Part shown: one piece after another, positions 1-7,929 of the stretch
Position numbering within the stretch: the first letter of the stretch is position 1
How the letters are laid out: each line of letters opens with the position of its first letter
Assembly (NCBI GenBank): GCA_018368455.1
Contig: JAGZEG010000021.1
Coordinates: 1 to 41,441, forward strand
DNA from: Coriobacteriia bacterium
GTDB lineage: Bacteria > Actinomycetota > Coriobacteriia > Coriobacteriales > UMGS124
Reading direction: 5' to 3'
Length of the DNA: 41,441 bases
Position numbers and translations under genes: made by a program
The notes under the pieces: model-generated
The model's input: the letters and a program-made list of their open reading frames with translations, nothing else
Databases searched by the model: none
Told to the model about the DNA's origin: nothing

Positions 1-47
1 GCCGCCGCGATCTCCTCGGCGCGCGCGTCCCTCTTCCTCCTCGCCAT
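1..47 (-). CDS. Start of an unidentified protein, possibly a transposase (partial)
   Basis: An ATG at 47 reads leftward off the window as MARRKRDARAEEIAAA, preceded five bases upstream by GGAGGCG, a good ribosome-binding site. Only about 15 residues are visible: a very basic start followed by an acidic-alanine helix, so no family can be assigned from the protein itself. Its position just inside the putative insertion-sequence end, next to the break in the methyltransferase gene, makes a transposase the most economical guess. A regulator reading into the neighbouring region is possible. Confidence 0.35.
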   Translation of the reverse strand, partial: MARRKRDARAEEIAA

Positions 48-115
48 GCCTCGCCTCCGTTCCTCGGGGACGGGCCCCGGGTCGCGGGACTTACACAGAC
101 AATCTTACAGGCCCT
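1..115 (-). mobile_element. Probable end of an insertion sequence (IS256/Mutator-like)
   Basis: The AT-rich methyltransferase reading frame changes abruptly at about position 115 to very GC-rich DNA. Read on the minus strand, the new segment begins GGGCCTGTAAGATTGTCTG, runs on through TGTAAGTCCCG, and has a ribosome site (GGAGGCG) and an ATG within about 70 bases. That is the layout of the end of an IS256-type element: a terminal repeat followed closely by the transposase start. Family assignment is from recalled resemblance of the terminus only; the other end and the target duplication lie outside the window. A recombination or assembly junction is the alternative. Confidence 0.45.
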
Positions 116-1439
116 TGGACCAAGCTTTGAATAAGGGAAACCGGTTTTGAGTAGTCGAATAAACCTTTTTTCCCGTCAAACAAAGAGGCCAGACCTTTGC
201 TGGCATTATCATTTGAATAACGGTTATTCGTATACTCCAGTGTCGAAAGAGACACGGTTCTTGGAATAATCTCTACAGAATACTTTTTAGAGTTTTTAGG
301 TGGTTGCTCAATAATAGATGCATTTAAATATGTTTTTGTATATATTCTTGTTCTCTTTCCATGTTTAACTACGATAAACCCGTTTTTTAATCCATATTCA
401 AACTTCTCTTTTGACCACCGCCATGCCCAATCTGCACGAGCATGGTTACCCGCGCGGCGCCTCTCATAAGCTTCAACATCCCCACCGGGATACAGGACTT
501 CACCATCAATCTCGATTGGATAATCCAACGAAGAGCTATACTCCAAGCTATCATAATCAAGACATTGGTTCAGTTTATAAGGCCCTCGTTCGTCGTAGTA
601 TTCATCTTTATGTGGATAATCTATATCATCGTCTTGGAGAGGGGGGTATAGAGCAACGCCCGGCGTTTTTGAAACGAGCAGGACATAGTCATGGTTTTTT
701 GCCAACGCCACGGATGACTTTCCAGCCTTTTTTGTAATACGTGGCATTAATGCAATTAAATTAATTTCTCCAAACAATTCTTTTATTATATAATATATAT
801 TAATAACTTCATTATCATCAATAGAAATAGCTAGCAGAGCATCATCGGACATCAATTCACGCGCTAACCTGAGCCGGGGATACATCATCGAACACCAGTC
901 GCTGTGATAGCGACCGTTTGTCTTTGCATTGGATTGGCCAATCAGACCCGCTTGTTGCTTATAGTTCTCGATAGTGTCGCCGAACTTATCCCTATATACG
1001 AAGTCTTCACCCGTGTTGTATGGCGGGTCGATATAGATCATCTTGACTTTGCCATGATAGCCGCGCTGGAGGAGCTTCAGAACTTCGAGGTTATCGCCCT
1101 CGATATAGATATTGTCGGAATCGAAACTGCCGTCCTCGCCGTCGCGGCTCCGGCTCTTCTCCACGCACGGGCGCAGCGTCGCCGTGCTGGGGGTCTGTGA
1201 CTGACGGATGGCGTCTGCTTTGCCGGGCCACGTAAACGCATAGCGCTCTTGGCCCTCGTCCACCTCATCACCCAAAAGCAAACGCAGCTTGTCAAAGTCT
1301 ATGCGCGCAGCGCTTTTACTCTCTCTCTCTCTCTCGAAGATCCCTCGACCACAACCTCGGGGAACAGCCGCTTTATTTGCTCGATTCTATCCGCGACCAA
1401 ATCCTCGGATTCCAAATCCATTTTCTTAAACTCTGCCAT
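91..1439 (-). pseudogene. Type III-like adenine DNA methyltransferase (Mod), frameshifted at a (GA)8 tract and 3'-truncated
   Basis: A beta-class N6-adenine methyltransferase of the type III Mod kind, which would methylate adenine in a short recognition site. The main frame (1281-91) contains the conserved lead-in GDEVDEGQERYAFTWPGK, IYIEGDNLEVLKLLQ and the catalytic DPPYNTGEDF motif. The natural start is the ATG at 1439, whose first base overlaps the TAA of the DUF1016 gene (TAATG). That frame reads MAEFKKMDLESEDLVADRIE and then meets a stop at the GCATAG near 1300, because the GA tract at 1319-1335 puts it out of frame. Losing one GA unit, or gaining two, joins it exactly to ...AARIDFDKLRLLLGDE. 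The 3' end stops after KPVSLIQSL with foreign residues, so the SAM-binding FxGxG motif, which lies C-terminal in this class, is missing. The gene is AT-rich unlike its surroundings, suggesting transfer. As it stands it cannot make an active enzyme. Confidence 0.85.
1319..1335 (-). repeat. Dinucleotide repeat (GA)8G in the 5' part of mod
   Basis: A 17-base tract of alternating C and T on the plus strand, read as (GA)8G in the coding direction of mod, about 35 codons after the start. Such tracts slip during replication and switch genes on and off. Here the number of units leaves the downstream methyltransferase out of frame with its ATG. One unit fewer or two more restores the frame. A sequencing or assembly error in the tract would look the same. 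Confidence 0.9.
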
Positions 1440-2527
1440 TACTGTTCTCCGTTCTCCTCAGACTCGTGCTGCGCCAAAAACAAACGTTTCTGTTCCTCAA
1501 TCTCCGCCCTGAGCTCTTCCTCACTCGGAAGATATAGCTTGTATTTGCTCGCAAACAGCTGCTCGCTATCCTTGAGCACAGAGTAGCGAGCAATCGCCTC
1601 ATCTGTCTCCGCGCACAGCACAATGCCCAGTGTTGGGTTGTCGCCCTCGCCTCGCTTAAGCTCATCATACATACGGACGTACATATCCATCTGCCCGACG
1701 TCCTGATGCGTAATCTTGCTCGCCTTGAGGTCAACCAATACAAAACACTTGAGGATGTAGTTGTAAAAGACGAGATCGATAAAGAAGTCGCTCCATTCGG
1801 TCCGCACGTGCTGCTGGCGCGCAACGAACGCATAGCCCTTGCCCATCTCAAGAAGGAACTGCTGGAGGTTGGCCAGAATGGCGCTCTCCAGCTTTGACTC
1901 GTGAATATGCGGATCGTTGGGTAAACCCAAAAACTCAAAGATCATGGGGCTCTTGATCATGGCAAGACGCTGAGCCCTTTCGGCGGATTCGCTTTGCGCG
2001 AGTTCCTTCCCATGGGGCGGATTGATGTGTTGGGAAAGCATGCGCTCGCAGTACTGGCTGGAAATGTTTCGGGATAGAACTTTTACGCTCCAGCCTTGAG
2101 CCGCTGCCTCCTGCTCGTACCACGAGCGCGCTTCGGGGTTATTCACTCGGAGAAGCTCGACATAGTGCGTCCAGCTCAGACGTGGAAAAGATTGTGCAGT
2201 CAGCGATTGCACAATCTCCGGGAACATCCTGTAGAACTGCACGCATTGGTACAGGCTTCTCTTCGTAAAACCTTTGCCATACTCCCTCGTAAGCTCCTCA
2301 GAGAGGTTTGGGATGACCTTTCTGCCATACAGTTCCTCTCTCGTTTCGCCCTTGAGCTCCTCCTCAGCAATCCTGCGCCCCAGCAGCCAGTTGCGCAGCA
2401 CCAGAAAGGTGTTGATGGCACCATGAGCAGCTCGTTGTGACGAGCCGATGATGGTTTTGGCATCAGCGACAACATTGCCGCTGTTCGCATATGAAACCCC
2501 GCCGCTATAGCGCTCGATGTCAGTCAT
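1439..2527 (-). CDS. DUF1016 (YhcG-type) PDDEXK nuclease family protein
   Basis: A 362-residue protein with the two-part architecture of the DUF1016/YhcG family: an N-terminal helical DUF1016_N domain (about residues 20-170; REELYGRKVIPNLSEELTREYGKGF and LSWTHYVELLRV are typical) and a C-terminal PDDEXK nuclease-like domain (about 190-345). The latter shows FFIDLVFYN followed by CFVLVDLKASK, where the D and the D-x-K supply the metal-binding core. The family occurs with restriction and other defence genes, and its substrate is not established. The start overlaps the end of the upstream fragment by 8 bases and the stop overlaps the mod start by one base, so the three were one translationally coupled operon. 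It is the only intact member. Full length for the family. Confidence 0.88.
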   Translation of the reverse strand: MTDIERYSGGVSYANSGNVVADAKTIIGSSQRAAHGAINTFLVLRNWLLGRRIAEEELKGETREELYGRKVIPNLSEELTREYGKGFTKRSLYQCVQFYRMFPEIVQSLTAQSFPRLSWTHYVELLRVNNPEARSWYEQEAAAQGWSVKVLSRNISSQYCERMLSQHINPPHGKELAQSESAERAQRLAMIKSPMIFEFLGLPNDPHIHESKLESAILANLQQFLLEMGKGYAFVARQQHVRTEWSDFFIDLVFYNYILKCFVLVDLKASKITHQDVGQMDMYVRMYDELKRGEGDNPTLGIVLCAETDEAIARYSVLKDSEQLFASKYKLYLPSEEELRAEIEEQKRLFLAQHESEENGEQ

Positions 2528-2924
2528 GGCACAGCTCCTGTATCTTCTCGAAGATCACAGCCATATGCCGCTCAACCTCGCGGCGGCGCGTTCGACGCCA
2601 TCCGGGCTCTCGATAACACAGATACCACCAGACTGGATAGGCGTCCCCTGTACGCTCGAGACCGACGCCACTGACACCACGCTCGCGCCTGCGGCGTTCA
2701 AGCTCAAATCGGCGCGGATCCTCCGCATCCCCCACGGCCTTGACGAAGGTCGGCTCGCTGAATAGGAAGCGGACGGAATCCGCCTTCGAGAACTCCTCCT
2801 TGAGCTCACGATATGCAAACACCGTAAAGTAGGCGCTTATAATCGAGAGCCTACCCCCCTCGCCGATAGATGAAGCGAGGGTGTCTCCGAGCCTCTCTGG
2901 ACCAACGTTATTCAGCAACTTCAT
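2520..2924 (-). pseudogene. Remnant of a PLD-domain/SNF2-type helicase N-terminus
   Basis: The ATG at 2924 is preceded by GGGAGGA. The first 80 or so residues (MKLLNNVGPERLGDTL, then GGRLSIISAYFTVFAYRELKEEF and VRFLFSEPTFVK) resemble the phospholipase-D-like N-terminal domain of large helicases found next to type III-like methyltransferases. Those helicases are around a thousand residues; this frame ends after 134. The last 40 residues (GDAYPVWWYLCYREPG...VIFEKIQELCHD) do not fit the helicase and may be the tail of a different gene joined by deletion. An overlapping frame in the same stretch reads GGICVIESPDGVERAA, which looks more protein-like, so a frameshift near 2600 is also likely. The frame overlaps the DUF1016 gene by 8 bases. 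Function is probably lost. Confidence 0.55.
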
Positions 2925-3121
2925 AGCGGTTAGTTCCTCCCAGAGGAGCACCCGGTAGGCGGCTTCTACGCCCCGCATGACACAAGGAGCATTCTATCAG
3001 CATACCTCTCGTGCCTACCGTAGGTGCCCGGACGCTCCGATGGCACCCACATCGAGTTCGGCCTGCGCTACGATACGTCGCGCACGTATCCGTTCGCGTC
3101 ACGTTCTGTAGGGAGGCCATC

Positions 3122-3928
3122 GTGCCCGCAGTCCCCTTCTTGGGCAACGCCGTCAATGCCGTGGCCGTCGTTCTCGGCAGCCTGCTGGGCATCGCGCTCG
3201 GCCGGTTCGTCACAGGCCGCCTGCAGGAGGCCCTCATGCAGGCGACGGGTCTGGGCTGCGCGTTCATCGGACTGTCAGGCACGCTGGCGCAGATGCTCTC
3301 CGGTACCGCGGGCGCCGCGGGCACAACGGGCCCGGTAGCTCTCCAGGCACAGGGATCCGTGCTCCTCATCGTCTCGCTCATCATCGGCACAGTCATCGGC
3401 CAGGCCATCGACATCGAAGGCAAGCTCGAACTGCTCGGAGACTGGCTCCGCCGCACGGTGGCCCACCCTCGCCCGCGTCCGGGCAGCGACCAGACCGCAC
3501 GTCCCTCCGACGGCGCCCGCTTCAACGAGGCGTTTATCTCGGGGGCGCTCATCATCTGCCCCGGCGCCATGGCCGTCATGGGCGGCCTCGAGGACGGCAT
3601 GGGCAACCCGCAGACGCTGCTCGTCAAGGCAGCGCTCGACTTCGTCATCGTGTTCATCCTGGCGTCGTCGCTCGGCGTCGGCACGGCGTTCTCGGCCCTG
3701 CCGCTCTTCGTCTACCAGAGTGTCTTCGTACTCATCGGCATGCTGGTCGGCAACTTCATGACGGACGCCATGGCGTCGGGCCTCTCGATGGTCGGCAACG
3801 CCCTCATCTTCGCCGTCGGGCTCAACCTGCTGCTGCGCGACGTGCTTGGCGAGCATACAATCAAGGCGGGCAACATGATCCCGGCCATGCTCGTCCCCAT
3901 CGTCTACTACCTCATCGTCGGGGCATAG
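3122..3928 (+). CDS. DUF554 family membrane protein
   Basis: A 268-residue integral membrane protein of the DUF554 (YqgA/YdfK-like) family, whose function is unknown. The GTG at 3122 is chosen because AGGGAGG lies six bases upstream, whereas earlier in-frame starts have no ribosome site and give a basic non-membrane extension. Recognisable family features are the start PFLGNAVNAVAVVLGSLLGI, LLIVSLIIGTVIGQAIDIE, FISGALIICPGAMAVMGGLEDG and a hydrophobic C-terminus. About seven membrane segments are separated by short loops, with a polar loop near residues 115-140. It is followed after only 10 bases by the membrane LuxR regulator, so the two are probably co-transcribed. The 197 bases before it are the gap to the defence island. 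Confidence 0.85.
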   Translation: MPAVPFLGNAVNAVAVVLGSLLGIALGRFVTGRLQEALMQATGLGCAFIGLSGTLAQMLSGTAGAAGTTGPVALQAQGSVLLIVSLIIGTVIGQAIDIEGKLELLGDWLRRTVAHPRPRPGSDQTARPSDGARFNEAFISGALIICPGAMAVMGGLEDGMGNPQTLLVKAALDFVIVFILASSLGVGTAFSALPLFVYQSVFVLIGMLVGNFMTDAMASGLSMVGNALIFAVGLNLLLRDVLGEHTIKAGNMIPAMLVPIVYYLIVGA

Positions 3929-3938
3929 GGAGCGATCC

Positions 3939-5591
3939 GTGCAACACGCAGCACCTCACCAGGACGGCAAGTCGGCTGAGCCCGGCCTCCGCGCGGGACT
4001 CGGACACACCGTGCATCGTCTGGGAGACATCGCACGCCAACTGCCGCGGCCATCGTACGCGCACCTGGGCTGGGCCTTCCTGCTCGCCTGGGTGTTCTGC
4101 ACGTTCTACCTGCACTCCATCAGCTGGTCGCTCGCAGGCAGCACCGAAGCGAGCTACGACGCGTCGTCCTCTCTCGTCGGGGACCTGGTGCACTCCGGGG
4201 CACCGCTCGCCATCAGCGTGCTCGTGCTCGTCGTCATCGTGGCGTTCGAGAGCCGCACGGGCTCGCTTTCCAGCCGCCCGGCGTGGCAGTTCGCCTGCCC
4301 GGCAGCCGCTGCTCTCGGCACGCTGCTCATGTGCGTCCCCGGCGTCTCGGGCCTCGCGGGGGAGGTCTTCTTCTGGGGTGGAGCTTTTCTGACCGGCATC
4401 GGGTCAGCGCCGCTGTGGGTCATGTGGGGCGAGCTATATGCCCAGCTCGAGCAAGGCGTCACCGAGATGAGCTCTTCGATCTCAGCCGTTGTCGCAGCGC
4501 TGCTCGCCCTGATCTGTGCCAGTCTCACGGGTTGGATCGCACTTCTCGTCGTGGCGCTGCTGCCGATAGCCTCAGGAATCGCCCTCTTCCGTGCCGCCCG
4601 GGGAAGTACCCCCGGCAAAGAGGCCGCCCCCAGCCGAGCAGACCAGCCCTCCGGCGTATCGGTACCCGCGTTCATCCACTCGTTCGGCCGCGAGGGCCAG
4701 GGCATCCTCGTCGCCAGCGCCGTCATCTGCTATGCCGGGTGCTTCGTCCCGGATATGGTGCCGCTCGGCGTCACGCAGCTCGCTCTCGTCGGGGCAGCGG
4801 CGCTCGCCTGCGTCATCGCAGGGATGGGCATCCTGACGCCACGGCGCTTCAACCTGCAGTTTCTCTATCGCTGGATGTGCCCGTTCGTACTGGCGAGCCT
4901 CGCGTGTCCCGTGTGGTTCGGGCCCGGCGTCGGCGGGAACCTCTCGTTTATGGGGTCGATCGGGGCCCGCCTTGCGTTCTGTCTGCTCACGCAGGTCTAC
5001 TTCTCACACGTCTGCGTCGAGGGGCACATGACGCCGACGCGCATCTTCGGGCTGGGCTGGATCTGCCTGCACCTGGGCGATCTCGTTGGCGTGACGCTCA
5101 ACATCGTGATCCTGCACGTGGCACCCCAGCTCGCAGCGAGTTCAGGCTGCATCCTCGCGCTCGCCCTCATCATGGTGGCCAGCGTGATGTTCACGCTCAA
5201 CGGCCGGACGTCGTTTGCGCAGACAAGCTCCCCCTCCCCGGCAGATTACCACGCGGCCGCAGCGCACGGTCAGGACTGCGCTATCGCCAAGGAAGACGCT
5301 GCCGCCAAGCCAGGCCCCTCGAAGACGGCCCCCACCGCGCGGCACGACGTTCCAGCCGACGTCGACGCCATCGACCTGCGCTGCGCCGAACTCGCCGAGG
5401 GACACGGACTCACCGCCCGCGAGCGCGAGGTCCTCGTACTGCTCGCGCACGGCCGCTCGAACCCCTACATCCGCGACGCGCTCACCATCAGCCTCGACAC
5501 GGCGGGGACACACGTCAAGCACGTGTATGCCAAGCTCGGCGTCCACTCGCGCCAGGAGCTCATCGACCTCGTGCGCGATCCCCTCGCATAA
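3939..5591 (+). CDS. LuxR-type regulator with multi-spanning membrane domain
   Basis: A 550-residue protein: about twelve hydrophobic segments spread over residues 40-420, a polar linker (about 425-480) and a C-terminal LuxR helix-turn-helix (about 485-545; LTAREREVLVLLAHGRSNPYIRDALTIS then AKLGVHSRQELIDLV). Membrane-anchored LuxR proteins of this architecture are strongly expanded in Eggerthellaceae and are thought to sense small molecules and control nearby reductase genes; the ligand is unknown. The GTG start has GGGAG upstream, overlapping the stop of the DUF554 gene. It converges on the Tat flavoprotein at 5679-7388, from which it is separated by a strong hairpin, so that flavoprotein is a plausible but unproven target. 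Confidence 0.85.
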   Translation: MQHAAPHQDGKSAEPGLRAGLGHTVHRLGDIARQLPRPSYAHLGWAFLLAWVFCTFYLHSISWSLAGSTEASYDASSSLVGDLVHSGAPLAISVLVLVVIVAFESRTGSLSSRPAWQFACPAAAALGTLLMCVPGVSGLAGEVFFWGGAFLTGIGSAPLWVMWGELYAQLEQGVTEMSSSISAVVAALLALICASLTGWIALLVVALLPIASGIALFRAARGSTPGKEAAPSRADQPSGVSVPAFIHSFGREGQGILVASAVICYAGCFVPDMVPLGVTQLALVGAAALACVIAGMGILTPRRFNLQFLYRWMCPFVLASLACPVWFGPGVGGNLSFMGSIGARLAFCLLTQVYFSHVCVEGHMTPTRIFGLGWICLHLGDLVGVTLNIVILHVAPQLAASSGCILALALIMVASVMFTLNGRTSFAQTSSPSPADYHAAAAHGQDCAIAKEDAAAKPGPSKTAPTARHDVPADVDAIDLRCAELAEGHGLTAREREVLVLLAHGRSNPYIRDALTISLDTAGTHVKHVYAKLGVHSRQELIDLVRDPLA

Positions 5592-5608
5592 GCGGGACGA
5601 TACGCAAA

Positions 5609-5647
5609 GGGCCCGGACGCGCCTCCAAACAGGCGTCGTCCGGGCCC
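5609..5647. terminator. Hairpin between convergent genes
   Basis: A long inverted repeat (GGGCCCGGACGCGCCT, six-base loop, AGGCGTCGTCCGGGCCC) lies between the stop of the LuxR gene and the stop of the convergent flavoprotein gene. The stem is nearly perfect over 16 pairs. It lacks a long T run on either side, so it may act by stem strength. It probably ends both transcripts. Confidence 0.7.
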
Positions 5648-5678
5648 CATCACTTCATGCTGTCGGGATAGCCCTGCG

Positions 5679-7388
5679 TTACTCCACGCCGAGCGCGTCC
5701 TTGGCGGCGATGCGCGCGAACGTGCACACGCGGCCCATGTTCATGCCGATGAGCTGCGAGGGGTAATTCTGCGGGTAGAAGCCGCCCTGGTCGTTGCCGC
5801 ACACCCACAGGCCGGGGACCGTCGTGCCGTCGGCCTTGAGGGCGCGCGAGCGCGTGTCGGTCAGGATGCCGCTGATGCTGCAGAGCAGCAGGCCCGCGAT
5901 GCGTGCCGCGTAGAACGGGGGCTCGCTGACCGTGCTCATGCGGTAGGCCGCCTTGCCGAAGTCCTCGTCGACGCCCGCCTCGGCCAGCTCGTTGTAGCGC
6001 TCGACCGTCGCGAGGAACGTCTGCGTGGCCTCCTCGTCAAGCTGCATGGCGGCAGCAAGCTCCTCGAGCGTGTCGCACTTCTTGAGCGCACCGGAGTCGA
6101 GGCTCGGCTGCAGCCAGTAGCTGTCGAGGTGCTCCTTCGTCATGGCCTCGCAGTCATAGACGTCGGCGTTGGCAGCCGTGCCGCTGGGGGCGGGGCTCAT
6201 GCGCGAGCAGCCCGTCGTGTCGAAGCGCTGGATGTCCTCCCAGTACTTGCCGTCCCAGACCTCCCACGAGAAGTGACCCGGCTGGTGCGCGCCGGCGCTG
6301 AAGCTCATCGGGTAGGGCTTGTCCTCGTTCATGAAGCGCTCGCCCAGGATGTTGACGTGCAGGAACGGCTGCGAGCCCGGCAGGAACACCGTTGCCATGG
6401 GATCGAGGCCGAACTGGAAGTCGTCGGGCAGGATGACGCGGTTCCAGATCATGCAGGCATGGTCGGACTCGAGCTCGGCGCCGGCCCACATGGCCATGCG
6501 CACGCCGTCGCCCGTGTCACCGGTCGTCGAGGTGCCGGCGCAGTACGCCGTCTCGGGAACGAGCTCGCTCACCATCTCGGCGTTGCCCGCGAAGCCGCCC
6601 GTGCACAGAATGACGCCCTTGGCGGCGTTGTACTGCACGTACTGGCCGTCGGTGTTCTTGGCGATGACGCCGGTCACCGTGCCGTCGGCGTCCTGGACGA
6701 GCTGCTGGGCCGGCATCTCGAACGCGATGGTGCCACCGAGGTCGGTGAAGTGCTTGGCGAGCGCCTCAACGTGACCGTACATGCCGTAGTTGGGGCCGTC
6801 GGGATTGTAGTCGAAGTCCCAGGCGCCAAACGTGTTGTGGCAGATGGGCGGGTAGTAGATGTGCTCATCGAGCGAGGGGTCGGGGCTGGCGCTCTCGAGC
6901 ACGACCTGCAGGCCCTGCTCCTCAAGCACGCCGGTCAGCCAGTCCATCATCTCGCCAGACTTCTCGCCCCACACCTTGTACAGGCGGGCGTCGACGGCGC
7001 CAGCCTGACAGGAGTCGACCTCCTCAATGAGGCGAGCCATGTCGACGGGGAAGTCGGCCTGGTCGGCGGCGCCCACCGAGCCGATGGCCTCCTTCGCCAT
7101 GGCGATGAACGAGTACTTCTCGAGCACGACAACCTTGGCGCCGGCCTCAGCAGCCGTGCAGGCGGCAACGAAGCCGCCGTTACCGCCGCCGACGACGACG
7201 AGGTCATAGTCCTCGGTCGAGGCGATGTCGGTGATGGGCGCGGGCTTGTCGCGCCACGAGGCAGCGGGGGCGTCCTTAGAGGCGGACGCCTTCTCGTCAG
7301 CCAGCGCAACGGCGGCCTGGCTCGCGGCGACCATGCCGGCGCCCGCGGCGGCGGAGGCGGCGACGAAGTTCCTGCGCGTGAGTTCCAT
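5679..7388 (-). CDS. Tat-exported FAD-dependent reductase flavoprotein (fumarate/urocanate reductase family)
   Basis: A 569-residue flavoprotein of the FAD_binding_2 / fumarate reductase flavoprotein family, predicted to act outside the membrane. Residues 1-30 are a Tat signal (TRRNFVAA followed by an Ala-rich hydrophobic stretch). The FAD-binding fold starts with YDLVVVGGGNGGFVAACTAAEAGAKVVVLEK (about 61-91). The C-terminal FAD motif reads PGLWVCGNDQGGFYPQNYPSQLIGMNMGR. It has no haem or FMN-binding domain, so its electron donor must be a separate protein. The usual substrate-site segment, NE followed by TTRD in fumarate and urocanate reductases, here reads GERFMNEDKPYPMSFS with no RD, so the substrate is probably neither. 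AAAGGGGA precedes the ATG. It converges on the membrane LuxR gene at 3939. Confidence 0.85.
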   Translation of the reverse strand: MELTRRNFVAASAAAGAGMVAASQAAVALADEKASASKDAPAASWRDKPAPITDIASTEDYDLVVVGGGNGGFVAACTAAEAGAKVVVLEKYSFIAMAKEAIGSVGAADQADFPVDMARLIEEVDSCQAGAVDARLYKVWGEKSGEMMDWLTGVLEEQGLQVVLESASPDPSLDEHIYYPPICHNTFGAWDFDYNPDGPNYGMYGHVEALAKHFTDLGGTIAFEMPAQQLVQDADGTVTGVIAKNTDGQYVQYNAAKGVILCTGGFAGNAEMVSELVPETAYCAGTSTTGDTGDGVRMAMWAGAELESDHACMIWNRVILPDDFQFGLDPMATVFLPGSQPFLHVNILGERFMNEDKPYPMSFSAGAHQPGHFSWEVWDGKYWEDIQRFDTTGCSRMSPAPSGTAANADVYDCEAMTKEHLDSYWLQPSLDSGALKKCDTLEELAAAMQLDEEATQTFLATVERYNELAEAGVDEDFGKAAYRMSTVSEPPFYAARIAGLLLCSISGILTDTRSRALKADGTTVPGLWVCGNDQGGFYPQNYPSQLIGMNMGRVCTFARIAAKDALGVE

Positions 7389-7792
7389 AGTGCGATCCCC
7401 TTTCGAATGGCGAGGCGGCGATGCTCGTTACGGGCGCCCTGCGTAAGTGCGATCGGGCGAGCCCGGCGTCACCGCGTCTGTGCGACAGGCTTCACGATGC
7501 CATCGGAAACGTGTACCCGCGTCGCGCAGAAGACGGGATTTCCGCCCGGTATACCCGGCTCACCAAGATCACCCGAACTCGGGTATGGCCCGTAAAATCG
7601 CAGGTAGATGGGCAAGAATACTTCGATCGCCGCAAGACGGGCCCACCTTCCGGAACACCCCCGTGCGTCGCGCACCAATTCGTTGCGCCTCTCCACGGAG
7701 GGTCGGGCCAAGCTGTGGTAGACTTTCTCTTTACTGCGCAGCATGCCTCTCAAAGAGGCGGGCCGTCTCACACGATCCGGCGCGCAGGAGCG
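7389..7792. other. Non-coding stretch upstream of flavoprotein and tRNA
   Basis: About 400 bases between the divergent flavoprotein start and the tRNA-Val. It should hold the promoter of the flavoprotein (minus strand) and of the tRNA; a TAGACT at 7719-7724 resembles a -10 box at a plausible distance from the tRNA but has no convincing -35. A small hairpin (GCCTCTCAAAGAGGC) lies near 7745. No gene was recognised. Confidence 0.4.
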
Positions 7793-7868
7793 GGGCGATT
7801 GGCGCAGCGGCTAGCGCAGGTGCTTTACACGCACAAGGCCGGGGGTTCGAATCCCTCATCGCCCACCA
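7793..7868 (+). tRNA. tRNA-Val (anticodon TAC)
   Basis: A complete cloverleaf: acceptor arms GGGCGAT and ATCGCCC pair over seven positions, the T-arm is GGGGGTTCGAATCCCTC, and the anticodon stem GTGC/GCAC encloses the seven-base loop TTTACAC with TAC at the anticodon position. One G-A mismatch closes the outer end of the anticodon stem. The 3' CCA is encoded (7866-7868). It is a lone tRNA, 61 bases before a release-factor-like gene. Confidence 0.95.
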
Positions 7869-7929
7869 TCGATTCTTGGAGGCCAGCGACGCATTCTGTC
7901 CGCTGGCCTTTTTCGTAGAGGAGGGCCTT

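Noticed and set aside
4283..5671. Second plus-strand frame inside the first LuxR gene
   Set aside because: Arg/Pro/Ala-rich frame overlapping a clear membrane LuxR protein; no domain.
6129..7595. Open frame antisense to the first Tat flavoprotein
   Set aside because: Shadow of the flavoprotein; no ribosome site and no recognisable domain.
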